From JAHIKV01 sp965195225 (lineage in GTDB: Bacteria > Planctomycetota > Planctomycetia > Pirellulales > Thermoguttaceae), in assembly GCA_965195225.1 (NCBI GenBank), contig CBDAFL010000085.1:85378-149377 (forward strand): a DNA stretch of 64,000 nt, read 5' to 3'. Numbering within the stretch: the stretch's first letter is position 1; every line of letters starts with the position of its first letter. Both the position numbers and the translations under genes were made by a program. Of the stretch, positions 27,988 to 35,576 are shown piece by piece. The notes below the pieces were generated by a model. It saw only the letters and a list, made by a program, of their open reading frames with translations. It did not search any database and was not told where the DNA came from.

Positions 27988-28191
27988 GTAACCGTTCACG
28001 GGCCGGCCGGGGACTGGTCCATTTTTCGGCGAAAAAACGCGTTTTGCCGACGAACCGTTGGCCGAAAACATGAACCTGTCCCCTTCCCGCGGCGCCAGGG
28101 GGACAGTCCCATTTTCACGGCGGTCAAGTCAATTCGTCTGGCAATGTCCCTCACGCCGCGAAAATTGGGACAGTCCCCTGTGAACGGTTAC
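27988..28191 (+). mobile_element. 204-bp MITE, copy 1, with 8-bp target duplication
   Basis: Ends GTAACCGTTCACGGG and CCCTGTGAACGGTTAC form terminal inverted repeats. GCGGTGAT occurs on both flanks (27980-27987 and 28192-28199), the signature of an 8-bp target-site duplication. No ORF of its own. Internally it contains two sub-palindromes (TTTTTCGGCGAAAAA; GGGACAGTCCC motifs). A second copy in opposite orientation lies at 37810-38014. Confidence 0.85.
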
Positions 28192-28271
28192 GCGGTGATT
28201 GTCACATCGCCACTGGTGGTTTACCATAAATCCGTGGCGGTGGTGTGAATAGGTAGAAAATTACTCATATC

Positions 28272-28691
28272 GTGGGCTTATCCGCTGTGAACTTCCACTG
28301 TTTCCTTGCCGACGTTATCGTGATTGTTCATTTCGCTTACGTCGCGTTCGTCGTCGTCGGGATGGGGGCGATTCTCGCCGGCATCGTCATGCGCTGGCGG
28401 TGGGTGCGGAACTTTTGGTTTCGCATGGTTCATCTGCTGATGATCGCCGTGGTCGTGGCCGAATCGCTCTGCGGCATTCTCTGTCCGCTGACCGAATGGG
28501 AGGATCGGTTGCGCGAAGCGGGCGGGCGGCCGAACGAGCCGGGTGGTTTCATCGCCCGATGGGCGCACGATTTGTTGTTCGTCGATCTGACCTTTTCCGA
28601 GATGACGGTTTACTACGTTGCCTTCGGTCTGGCCGTCTTGTTGACGTTTATTCTAGCGCCGCCACGCCTGCCGTGGGGTAAGTCATCGTAG
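28272..28691 (+). CDS. DUF2784 membrane protein
   Basis: 139 aa, four predicted membrane helices: LADVIVIVHFAYVAFVVVGM, then a helix over GAILAGIV, MVHLLMIAVVVAESLCGILC, and VAFGLAVLLTFILA. HxxYVxFVVxG...RWRWVRNFWFR and CPLTEWEDRLR are the conserved blocks of DUF2784. Function unknown. The GTG start lacks a clear Shine-Dalgarno; GTG at 28287 is an alternative. The stop codon TAG is supplied by a REP palindrome (28688-28714), so the natural C-terminus may have been altered. Confidence 0.85.
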   Translation: MGLSAVNFHCFLADVIVIVHFAYVAFVVVGMGAILAGIVMRWRWVRNFWFRMVHLLMIAVVVAESLCGILCPLTEWEDRLREAGGRPNEPGGFIARWAHDLLFVDLTFSEMTVYYVAFGLAVLLTFILAPPRLPWGKSS

Positions 28692-28714
28692 GACAGGTTG
28701 TCAACCTGTCCCAC
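28688..28714. repeat. REP palindrome overlapping the DUF2784 stop
   Basis: GTAGGACAGGTTGTCAACCT then GTCCCAC. Same family as 32158-32184 and 32197-32223. Its second to fourth bases are the stop codon of the preceding gene. Confidence 0.8.
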
Positions 28715-28718
28715 GGAC

Positions 28719-28747
28719 TTGCCTTGCCGGCGAAAAACTGGTAGAAT
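28719..28747 (+). promoter_or_regulatory. promoter of the structured RNA
   Basis: TTGCCT (28719-28724), 17 bases, TAGAAT (28742-28747); transcription would begin near G28755, exactly where the RNA's closing stem starts. Confidence 0.6.
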
Positions 28748-28754
28748 CCATAGT

Positions 28755-28964
28755 GGTCCTCTACCATGTTCGTGATGTCGATGCGATAATTTGGTGAGCC
28801 GATACCTGCCCGTTGGGCACCGGTATTAAAAATCCTGGCCGCGTGTATAGCCGTCGTCCGACTCGTTCGTCGGCGGATCACACAACCCGGGGTTCGGGTG
28901 CCCCCTTGCAATGACGGGCTCTCAAAAAAGCATCGCCACGGCATTCCGGTGGAGGACCTTTTTT
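28755..28964 (+). ncRNA. ssrS: candidate 6S-like structured RNA
   Basis: About 205-210 nt bounded by pairing ends GGTCCTC / GAGGACC, followed by a T6 run (28959-28964). Further in, CGATGC pairs with GCATCG, then GAGCC with GGCTC, giving one long interrupted helix; inside are hairpins ATACC-TGCCC-GTT-GGGC-ACCGGTAT and CCGAC-TCGTTC-GTCGG. Size, single long closing helix with bubbles, own promoter and T-run match 6S RNA, the RNA-polymerase-binding regulator, and GAGCCGATA also occurs in E. coli 6S. No long ORF crosses it plausibly. Another structured RNA class is possible. Confidence 0.5.
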
Positions 28965-29046
28965 GTTTTCAGTTTTCAGTTTTCAGTGGTCAGTTGTAGT
29001 TGCTGACTTCTGACTGACAACTGATTACTGACAACTGATTACTCAG
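28965..29046. repeat. TTTTCAG / ACAACTGATTACTG simple repeats
   Basis: Short tandem words (TTTTCAGTTTTCAGT..., then GACAACTGATTACTGACAAC) fill the 80 bases before larE. They pair with each other imperfectly (TCAGT/ACTGA). Confidence 0.6.
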
Positions 29047-29048
29047 TC

Positions 29049-29894
29049 ATGCTCGAACTTCCCGCCGAACTGATCGCCAAACGCGACCGATTGATTGATC
29101 TGCTGCGGAGCTACGGCAGTTGCGCGGTGGCGTTCTCCGGCGGATTGGACAGTACGGTGCTTGCCCAGGCGGCGCGTCTGGCGCTCGGAGATCGGGCCGT
29201 GGCCGTCACCGGCGTAAGCGCGAGCATGGCCGCCGGCGAACTGGACGAGGCTGATCGACTTGCCCGGCGCATCCGTCTCCGGCACGAAACCGTCCCAACC
29301 GGCGAACTCTCCGTCCCGGCTTATTGCGAGAACCAGGCCGACCGTTGCTACCACTGCAAGATGGAATTGTTCGCACGGGTTGAGCGAGTCGCACGACGCT
29401 TGGAGTTGGCCGTAGTGGCCGACGGCGGCAACCTCGACGACCGGGACGATTACCGGCCGGGGCTGCAAGCCGCCCGTCAATGCAACGTACAAACCCCAAT
29501 GGCCGAATGCGGATTGACAAAGGCGGAGATTCGTCTTCTGGCCGAGGCCTGGGAACTGCCCGTCCGGGACAAGCCGGCCACGCCCTGTCTGAGCAGCCGC
29601 ATCGCATACGGCGAGCGAATCGCGCCCGAGCGGCTCAAAATGGTCGATCGGGCCGAGCAGTTCTTGCGGGATCGCGGTTTCCGGCCGTTGAGGGTAAGAT
29701 ACCACAAGGGCGACATGGCCCGAATCGAGGTGTCCGTCGAGCAGTTGCCGAAGTTTTCCAACGATCAATTCCGCAGCGAGCTGATCGAGCATTTCCGCTC
29801 GTTGGGTTTCAAGTACGTATCGCTCGATCTGGAGGGATTTCGCAGCGGCAGCATGAACGTGGTGTTGGAGGAGGGATTAGGGATTGGGGATTAG
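29049..29894 (+). CDS. larE: ATP-dependent sacrificial sulfur transferase LarE
   Basis: 281 aa. In the nickel-pincer cofactor pathway LarE donates its own cysteine sulfur to the pyridinium precursor. Seen: PP-loop FSGGLDSTVL (SGGLDS at 30-35), RCYHCK with Cys100/Cys103, and TPCLSSRI with Cys180 in the position of the sacrificial cysteine of LarE. Some LarE proteins with three cysteines use a catalytic Fe-S cluster instead; Cys100, 103 and 180 fit that possibility. No larA, larB or larC lies nearby, so partners must be elsewhere or the enzyme serves another thiolation. Confidence 0.9.
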   Translation: MLELPAELIAKRDRLIDLLRSYGSCAVAFSGGLDSTVLAQAARLALGDRAVAVTGVSASMAAGELDEADRLARRIRLRHETVPTGELSVPAYCENQADRCYHCKMELFARVERVARRLELAVVADGGNLDDRDDYRPGLQAARQCNVQTPMAECGLTKAEIRLLAEAWELPVRDKPATPCLSSRIAYGERIAPERLKMVDRAEQFLRDRGFRPLRVRYHKGDMARIEVSVEQLPKFSNDQFRSELIEHFRSLGFKYVSLDLEGFRSGSMNVVLEEGLGIGD

Positions 29895-29915
29895 TGATTC
29901 TGGAAGTTGACGGCC

Positions 29916-30053
29916 ATGAGCAAGAATCAAAGCACCGGCCGAAAGACGAGGAAGATCGTCCGCACGCCGGCCACCAAGTGCGCGCATTTGCGCAAACGGA
30001 TGCAACAGCGGAAATTAGACAGCAACAAAGCGCCGCGTGGACGCGGCGGCTAA
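29916..30053 (+). CDS. 45-aa basic protein
   Basis: MSKNQSTGRKTRKIVRTPAT..., ending NKAPRGRGG. Extremely Lys/Arg-rich, no hydrophobic core, one Cys. Lies between larE and ubiD in the same direction with short gaps (21 and 39 bases), consistent with cotranscription. Resembles small nucleic-acid- or ribosome-associated proteins, but no family is recognised and the ribosome site is weak. Confidence 0.4.
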   Translation: MSKNQSTGRKTRKIVRTPATKCAHLRKRMQQRKLDSNKAPRGRGG

Positions 30054-30092
30054 ACGATCTAATCCCGAACCCCCAGTCCCGAACCCCGTTCC

Positions 30093-31925
30093 ATGTACCG
30101 CAGCCTCCGCCAGTGCGTCGATGATCTGGAAGCGACGGGGCAACTGTTGCGTATCGACGCGCCGATCGACGCAAACCTGGAAATGGCGGAGATTCAGCGG
30201 CGAGTGTTTCGCGCCGGCGGGCCGGCACTGTTCTTCTCGAACGTCGTCGGCTGTCGCTTCCCGATGGTCGGCAACCTGTTCGGCACGATCGATCGGGCGC
30301 GATACATCTTCCGCGATTCGCTCGACCGGCTGCGGCAACTGATCTCGCTTCAAGTCGATCCGTCGGACCTGATGCGTCGGCCGCGTCTGTATCTAAAGGC
30401 CCCGTGGAGCGCACTGTTGACTCGGCCGCGAAAAGTTCGCCGCGGACCGGTGCTGGACTGCGAAACCACGCTCGACGAGTTGCCGCAGTTGAAGTCGTGG
30501 CCCGACGACGGCGGTCCGTACGTCACGCTGCCGCAAGTCTACAGCGAAGCCCCCGACGCCCCGGGCTTCGCGCGGAGCAACTTGGGGATGTACCGTGTGC
30601 AGCTTTCGGGCGGACGGTACGTACCGAACCGCGAGGTCGGTCTGCATTATCAGATACACCGCGGCATCGCGGCCCATCATGCCACGGCGCTGCGGCGGGG
30701 CGAGACGCTGCCGGTCAACGTCTTCGTCGGCGGGCCGCCGGCGATGACGCTGGCCGCCGTAATGCCGTTGCCCGAGGGAATGAGCGAATTGACCATCGCT
30801 GGCGTGTTGGGGCGACGACGTGTGCCGATGATCTGCCGTGCTGGGCAATTACCCATCCACGCCGCGGCCGATTTCTGCATCGCCGGCCGGATCGACCCCG
30901 CGCGGTTGAAGCCCGAGGGGCCGTTCGGCGATCACTTGGGCTACTATAGCCTGGCCCACGATTTCCCCGTCATGCAAGTCGAGCACGTCTATCATCGGCG
31001 GGACGCGATCTGGCCCTTCACGGTCGTCGGGCGTCCGCCGCAAGAAGACTCCGTGCTGGGACAGCTTATCCACGAACTGGCTGAGCCGGCGATACCGAAG
31101 CAGATTCCCGGCGTTCGAGCGGTCCACGCGGTCGATGCCGCCGGGGTGCATCCGCTGCTGCTGGCCATCGGAAGCGAACGATACGTCCCCTACGACGAGC
31201 TTCGCCGGCCGAGGGAACTGCTCACGCTGGCCAACGCATTGTTGGGCCATGGGCAGTTGTCGCTGGCCAAGTACCTGTGGATCGCCGCCATCGAGGACGA
31301 TCCGACGCTGGATGTGCGCCGAGTTCCCGACTTTTTCCGCCACGTGCTGGAGCGCGTCGATTGGCGGCGCGATCTGCACTTTCAGACCTGCACGACGATC
31401 GACACGCTCGACTACAGTGGCGGACGAATCAACGAAGGCTCGAAGGTGGCGATTGCGGCGGCCGGACGACCGATAAGAACACTGCCGACCACCCGTGACG
31501 GACTGACGCTGCCCGAGGAGTTGGGTTTCCGCAATCCGCGGGTGGTAATGCCCGGCGTTTTGGTAGTGGAAGGGCCGGCATATCAAAGTGGCGCGGACCG
31601 GACGATCGAGCGGTTCTGTGGATGTTTCCGCCGGGAGGACGCGATTTGTGCCTTTCCCCTGGTGGTCGTGGTCGATCGGAGCGAGTTCGCCGCGGAGACC
31701 CTGGAAAACTTCCTCTGGACTACATTTACGCGGAGCAATCCGGCATCGGACATTTACGGCATCGAGCCGTTCTGCTCGGAGAAGCATTGGGGGTGTCACG
31801 GCTCGGTGGTGATAGATGCCCGCGGCAAGCCGCATCACGCCCCGCCGGTGGTCGAAGACGCGGAGGTGACCCGTCGTGTTGACGAACTGGCGGCTCGCGG
31901 CGGCCCGTTGCACGGGGTCATCTGA
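30093..31925 (+). CDS. ubiD: UbiD-family prenyl-FMN decarboxylase
   Basis: 610 aa. Seen: MYRSLRQCVDDLEATGQLLR start, the N-terminal VGNLFGTIDRARYIF block, YRVQLSGGRYVPNREVGLHY.. core with the conserved Arg and Glu residues, GPFGDHLGYYSLAHDFPVM (prFMN/metal region), and WPFTVVGRPPQEDS. The family reversibly decarboxylates aromatic or alpha,beta-unsaturated acids using prenylated FMN made by UbiX. Length is greater than E. coli UbiD (about 500 aa), as in several planctomycete members. Likely role is ubiquinone/menaquinone precursor processing or aromatic acid metabolism; no ubi or men genes are nearby. Confidence 0.92.
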   Translation: MYRSLRQCVDDLEATGQLLRIDAPIDANLEMAEIQRRVFRAGGPALFFSNVVGCRFPMVGNLFGTIDRARYIFRDSLDRLRQLISLQVDPSDLMRRPRLYLKAPWSALLTRPRKVRRGPVLDCETTLDELPQLKSWPDDGGPYVTLPQVYSEAPDAPGFARSNLGMYRVQLSGGRYVPNREVGLHYQIHRGIAAHHATALRRGETLPVNVFVGGPPAMTLAAVMPLPEGMSELTIAGVLGRRRVPMICRAGQLPIHAAADFCIAGRIDPARLKPEGPFGDHLGYYSLAHDFPVMQVEHVYHRRDAIWPFTVVGRPPQEDSVLGQLIHELAEPAIPKQIPGVRAVHAVDAAGVHPLLLAIGSERYVPYDELRRPRELLTLANALLGHGQLSLAKYLWIAAIEDDPTLDVRRVPDFFRHVLERVDWRRDLHFQTCTTIDTLDYSGGRINEGSKVAIAAAGRPIRTLPTTRDGLTLPEELGFRNPRVVMPGVLVVEGPAYQSGADRTIERFCGCFRREDAICAFPLVVVVDRSEFAAETLENFLWTTFTRSNPASDIYGIEPFCSEKHWGCHGSVVIDARGKPHHAPPVVEDAEVTRRVDELAARGGPLHGVI

Positions 31926-32057
31926 ACGATTGCGCGTTATCCGCGAACAAGCCAAACTCGCCATTGCCCCCATCTTCCCGGTTCTGCTACTTTCCGTCCG
32001 GCAAAAGTTGCGAAATCGGTATAGTCTGCCATTTTTACGGCCGATCCTAAGAATACC

Positions 32058-32819
32058 ATGTGGTGTAAAGACTGCCGCCAGGATGTGCCTGCGCTGTTGT
32101 CGGGCGACAAGCAGGCGTTTTGCTGTCCCCGTTGCGGTGGGATGCTCTGCGCCGATAGTAGGACAGGTTGCCAACCTGTCCCACGCGAAACAGGCAGTAG
32201 GACAGGTTGCCAACCTGTCCCACAAACCGATTCGCCGCCTTGCTATGACGGCTGGGAGACGGGCGAGGAGTTGAACGAGATCGGCCGGTCATTGCGAGGC
32301 ACGAAACACGACGACCGCCAGTCGAAGGCGATCTATCGCCGCGAGTCGATGCGGTTCGACCAGCCCCACGTCGAGCAGCCCTCCAAGCGGCGCAAGACCG
32401 CAACCGACAAGCGCGGCGTCGCCCCGTCCGTGTTGACTTGGCTCTCGCTGGCGTTGGGGACCACCGGCCTCGTGTGCGGTGGGGTACTGATGGGCTGGTC
32501 GCTCGCGACCGGCCGGCAGGAGCTTTGGACCATCGGCTTGCCGGTGGCGTTGATAAGTCCAATCGCGCTGATGATCGGTCTGGTGTTGCAACTCGACCGG
32601 ATATGGCGAGACAACCGCCGCGCGGCGGCCAAGCTCGACAACGTGGACGAGCAGCTCCGCGATCTAAAGACCGCCACCAATCTGTTGAGTACGAGTCATG
32701 GCCCGGCCTCGACGACGTTCTATTCGCACTTCGCCGGCGGCGCCAGTCCGCAACTGCTGCTGACCGATCTGAAGAGTCAGCTCGACCTGTTGGCGATGAG
32801 GATCGCGCAGGACGAGTAA
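32058..32819 (+). CDS. zinc-ribbon membrane protein carrying two in-frame REP insertions
   Basis: 253 aa. N-terminus MWCKDCRQDVPALLSGDK then FCCPRCGGML: two CxxC pairs forming a zinc ribbon. Residues 34-60 read SRTGCQPVP-RETG-SRTGCQPVP, the translation of two identical palindromes (32158-32184, 32197-32223) whose starts are 39 bases apart. The middle has two membrane helices (LTWLSLALGTTGLVCGGVLM and a second, LPVALISPIALMIGLVLQL), followed by a helical C-terminus (KLDNVDEQLRDLKT). Function unknown. The linker evidently tolerates insertion. Confidence 0.8.
   Translation: MWCKDCRQDVPALLSGDKQAFCCPRCGGMLCADSRTGCQPVPRETGSRTGCQPVPQTDSPPCYDGWETGEELNEIGRSLRGTKHDDRQSKAIYRRESMRFDQPHVEQPSKRRKTATDKRGVAPSVLTWLSLALGTTGLVCGGVLMGWSLATGRQELWTIGLPVALISPIALMIGLVLQLDRIWRDNRRAAAKLDNVDEQLRDLKTATNLLSTSHGPASTTFYSHFAGGASPQLLLTDLKSQLDLLAMRIAQDE
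32158..32223. repeat. two REP palindromes inside a coding region
   Basis: Two 27-base copies of GTAGGACAGGTTGCCAACCT-GTCCCAC at 32158-32184 and 32197-32223, separated by 12 bases. Both keep the reading frame and add a nine-residue block each. The same palindrome lies intergenically at 28688. Confidence 0.9.
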
Positions 32820-32892
32820 TAATTTCGCTCTCTTGACTTTTCTGGTAAAATGGGGGTGTTCGTGAATTGGCCCGGATTTCATCGACCGTTGA

Positions 32893-34221
32893 ATGTCTGA
32901 AACACCGCTGCCCGCCGACAACTCGCAGGCCGCCGATAAGGTGCGATCCTTCCCGCGGACGCCCGGCGTGTATCTAATGAAAGACGGCGCCGGGCGGGTG
33001 ATCTACGTGGGCAAGGCGAACAACCTTCGCGCCCGGGTCGGCAGCTACTTTCTGAAGGCCGCCGCGGAAGACCCGCGAACCGCCAATCTCGTGCCGGAAA
33101 TCCGCGACATCGACTACATCGAGGCCGAGAGCGAAATCGACGCCCTGCTCCTCGAGGCACGGCTGATTAAGGACATCCTGCCCAAGTACAACCGCGACCT
33201 GCGCGACGCAAAGACATTTCCCTACCTGGAGATTTTTACGCACGAGGACTTTCCCCGCGTGCGGTTCACCCGCGAGCCGCATCGGCAGGGAACCAAACTC
33301 TACGGGCCGTTCGCCAGTCCGCGAGGGCTACGCGGGGCGATCCAGGTGTTGCAGAAGATTTTCAAGTTCCGCACCTGCGACCTGGACATCGACGAGGCGG
33401 ACCGGCGCTGGCGTTGGTTTCGCCCCTGTCTGCTGCACTCGATCGAACAATGCACCGCGCCGTGCAATCTGCGCATCTCGAAGGAGGAGTATCGCCGAGC
33501 GATCCGCCGCCTGCAACGGATTCTCGACGGCGGCAAGAAGACGCTGTTGGCCGAGATGCGGGGCGACATGGAGACGGCCGCCGGGGAGCGTCGGTTTGAG
33601 GAGGCGGCCCGGCTCCGCGACGAGATCGAAATGCTCGAATCGCTCGACCAGCGCGGCAAGCTGGAGACGCACGTGCAGCCGGAGGTTTTTCCGATCGACC
33701 CGAAGCGCGGGCTGGCCGGGCTGCGAAAGGTGTTGCGCCTGGAGCGTCGGCCGCGGGTGATCGAGGGGATCGACATTGCCCACACCGCCGGCACGGACAC
33801 CGTGGCCTCGGTGGTGCAGTTCATCGACGGGCTACCCTTTCGGCCGGGCTATCGGCGGATGCGGATTCGCGGCGTCACGGGCCCCGACGACACGGCCGGC
33901 ATCCACGAGGCCGTCACGCGGCGGTTTCGCCACATCCGCGACGAAGACGAGACGTCGCCCGACATCTTGTTGATCGACGGCGGCCGCGGGCAGCTCAACG
34001 CGGCGCTGGCCGCGCTTTCTTCGTTGGACTTGAACTCGCAGCGGGTCATTTCGCTAGCGAAGCGCGAGGAACTTGTTTTCACTCCCGACGCCGACGAACC
34101 GCTGCGTCTGAGCCGTCACAGTTTCGCGTTGCGGCTGCTCCAGTACATCCGCGACGAAGCCCACCGTTTCGCACAGCACTATCACCATCTGCTGCGGAAG
34201 AAGTCGCAGATGGGAGAGTAA
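32893..34221 (+). CDS. uvrC: UvrC-type excinuclease lacking the C-terminal HhH domain
   Basis: 442 aa against about 600 for full UvrC. Seen: GIY-YIG domain (TPGVYLMKD, IYVGKANNLRARVGSYF), Cys-rich linker region with CLLHSIEQCTAPC, UVR helix (RFEEAARLRDEIEMLESL), and the RNase H-like nuclease domain (IEGIDIAHTAGTDTVASVVQ; ILLIDGGRGQLNAA). Both incision domains are thus present. The protein ends QYIRDEAHRFAQHYHHLLRK, where other UvrCs continue into the helix-hairpin-helix DNA-binding pair. Acts with UvrAB in nucleotide-excision repair; loss of HhH would be expected to change 5' incision requirements. Either lineage-specific shortening or HhH supplied in trans. Confidence 0.88.
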   Translation: MSETPLPADNSQAADKVRSFPRTPGVYLMKDGAGRVIYVGKANNLRARVGSYFLKAAAEDPRTANLVPEIRDIDYIEAESEIDALLLEARLIKDILPKYNRDLRDAKTFPYLEIFTHEDFPRVRFTREPHRQGTKLYGPFASPRGLRGAIQVLQKIFKFRTCDLDIDEADRRWRWFRPCLLHSIEQCTAPCNLRISKEEYRRAIRRLQRILDGGKKTLLAEMRGDMETAAGERRFEEAARLRDEIEMLESLDQRGKLETHVQPEVFPIDPKRGLAGLRKVLRLERRPRVIEGIDIAHTAGTDTVASVVQFIDGLPFRPGYRRMRIRGVTGPDDTAGIHEAVTRRFRHIRDEDETSPDILLIDGGRGQLNAALAALSSLDLNSQRVISLAKREELVFTPDADEPLRLSRHSFALRLLQYIRDEAHRFAQHYHHLLRKKSQMGE

Positions 34222-34245
34222 TCAGTCGCAATTTAATGCCAGTGG

Positions 34246-34698
34246 CTATTGCGTTTCTGTTGTTGCAGGCTTCATCCGCGAGAAACCCCGTTGAGTTACT
34301 CGTGCAAACACCAAGCAAATGATCGCGTAGAAGCCGAGAAGCACAACCGCGCCGACCACTGGATTAACATTGTGCTGCTGGTAGAAAAGAGAGGTTGCGT
34401 TTATGCCGAAGCCGACAACGGCTAATACGACAAACGTAATGATGGAGGGTTTGATACAAGCCGTGGGGTTGTCGATGCAGGAGGTTTTACGAATGTACGA
34501 CAGCGAATAAAATACGCCGCCGATGTAGCCGAGTGCCTGGAGGCCGAGGAGGATCAGAAATGCAACCAGCGGAGACGACCGAACCTGCTCGGTCAAAGCA
34601 TAGCCGATCATGCCTGCAAGGGTCGGCATGGCGAAACCCGTGGTAATTACGTGGGTTGAGACTACCCAAAACAGCGAGCGTTGCTTCTTCTGGACCAT
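34246..34698 (-). CDS. four-helix membrane protein, unknown function
   Basis: 150 aa. Four hydrophobic stretches: THVITTGFAMPTLAGMIGYA, LVAFLILLGLQALGYIGGVF, IITFVVLAVVGFGINATSLF and PVVGAVVLLGFYAIICLVFA, with a short polar start (MVQKKQRS) and tail. A loop with Cys-Cys (SCIDNPTACIKPS) sits between helices two and three. GGAG seven bases upstream favours ATG 34698 over GTG 34701. Composition is less GC-rich than neighbours. No family recognised. Confidence 0.7.
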   Translation of the reverse strand: MVQKKQRSLFWVVSTHVITTGFAMPTLAGMIGYALTEQVRSSPLVAFLILLGLQALGYIGGVFYSLSYIRKTSCIDNPTACIKPSIITFVVLAVVGFGINATSLFYQQHNVNPVVGAVVLLGFYAIICLVFARVTQRGFSRMKPATTETQ

Positions 34699-34854
34699 CA
34701 CTTGGCTCCCGTTGACACAGCCCCTCTCTCCTCTTAACCTGTTGTTCAGTGGTATAGTATATTGGCATGCGGACTACCATTCAAGAAGATACTTTGGGCC
34801 ATTTCCTCGCTTTTACGTATTCCTAATTGGCGGTGGGAAGTTGGAGCAAATTCA

Positions 34855-35445
34855 ATGCATCGCGTTTCTTTGGGGGAAGTTTCCTGGGAACGAATGGAGC
34901 GAGCCGTGGAGAAGGTCCGCGAGCGATTGATGCGGGCGGCTTCGGCGTTGGAGCAGGCAGGCGTGCCTTATGCAGTGCTGGGCGGCAACGCGGTGGCGGC
35001 GTGGGTATCCCGCGTGGATGAAGCGGCGGTGCGCAACACGCGAGACGTGGATATTCTGATTCGGCGAGCGGACTTGCCCGCCGCCGTTGAAGCTATGTCA
35101 AAAGCGGGTTTTATCCATCGCCACTCGTCGGGGATCGACATGTTTCTCGATGGTCCGGAGTCCAAGGCCCGCGACGCCGTGCATCTGGTTTTTGCCGGGG
35201 AAAAGATTCGGCCGGAATACGTGCTACCCGCCCCCGATGTCGAGGAATGTGAATTGTCCGCGTCGTTTCGGCTCCTCTCGCTGGAATCGCTGGTGCGGAT
35301 GAAGTTGACGTCGTTCCGCCGGAAAGACCAAATGCATCTGCTTGACCTCATTGATGTCGGTTTGATCGACGCCGCATGGCGAGAGCGTTTTCCGCCGGAA
35401 TTGGCCGCCCGCCTCCAAGAGCTTTTGGATAATCCGGAAGGGTGA
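34855..35445 (+). CDS. nucleotidyltransferase-fold protein (AbiEii/MNT-like)
   Basis: 196 aa. VPYAVLGGNAVAAWVSRVDE followed by NTRDVDILIRR is the GG...N/S and DxD pattern of minimal nucleotidyltransferases; ERLMRAASALEQAGVPYAVL is the preceding helix-strand. The C-terminal half (LLSLESLVRMKLTSFRRKDQ MHLLDLI in sequence) matches the Lys/Arg-helix of AbiEii-like proteins. GGAG at suitable distance supports ATG 34855. No HEPN or other antitoxin partner lies beside it, so it may be a solitary metabolic or defence nucleotidyltransferase. Confidence 0.75.
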   Translation: MHRVSLGEVSWERMERAVEKVRERLMRAASALEQAGVPYAVLGGNAVAAWVSRVDEAAVRNTRDVDILIRRADLPAAVEAMSKAGFIHRHSSGIDMFLDGPESKARDAVHLVFAGEKIRPEYVLPAPDVEECELSASFRLLSLESLVRMKLTSFRRKDQMHLLDLIDVGLIDAAWRERFPPELAARLQELLDNPEG

Positions 35446-35460
35446 AGAGCTTGGAGCGGT

Positions 35461-35523
35461 GGGTGGCACTGGCGTCTCGCCAGTGTTCTTGCCGCCAGCA
35501 CTGGCGAGACGCCAGTGCCACCC
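35461..35523. repeat. 25-bp-arm palindrome, TGGCACTGGCG family
   Basis: Arms 35461-35485 (GGGTGGCACTGGCGTCTCGC...) and 35499-35523 are perfect complements around a 13-base loop. It separates convergent genes and may serve as a terminator for both; the T-run is absent. Confidence 0.8.
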
Positions 35524-35576
35524 AACTGACAAGATCGACTGCAATGAGGTACTCCATTCGGGAACGGATTTGGAAA

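Noticed and set aside
34712..34740. TTGACA-N17-TAACCT as promoter for the nucleotidyltransferase gene
   Set aside because: The -35 box is perfect but the -10 is poor and the start codon is over 110 bases away; a TATAGT at 34753 competes, so neither is called.
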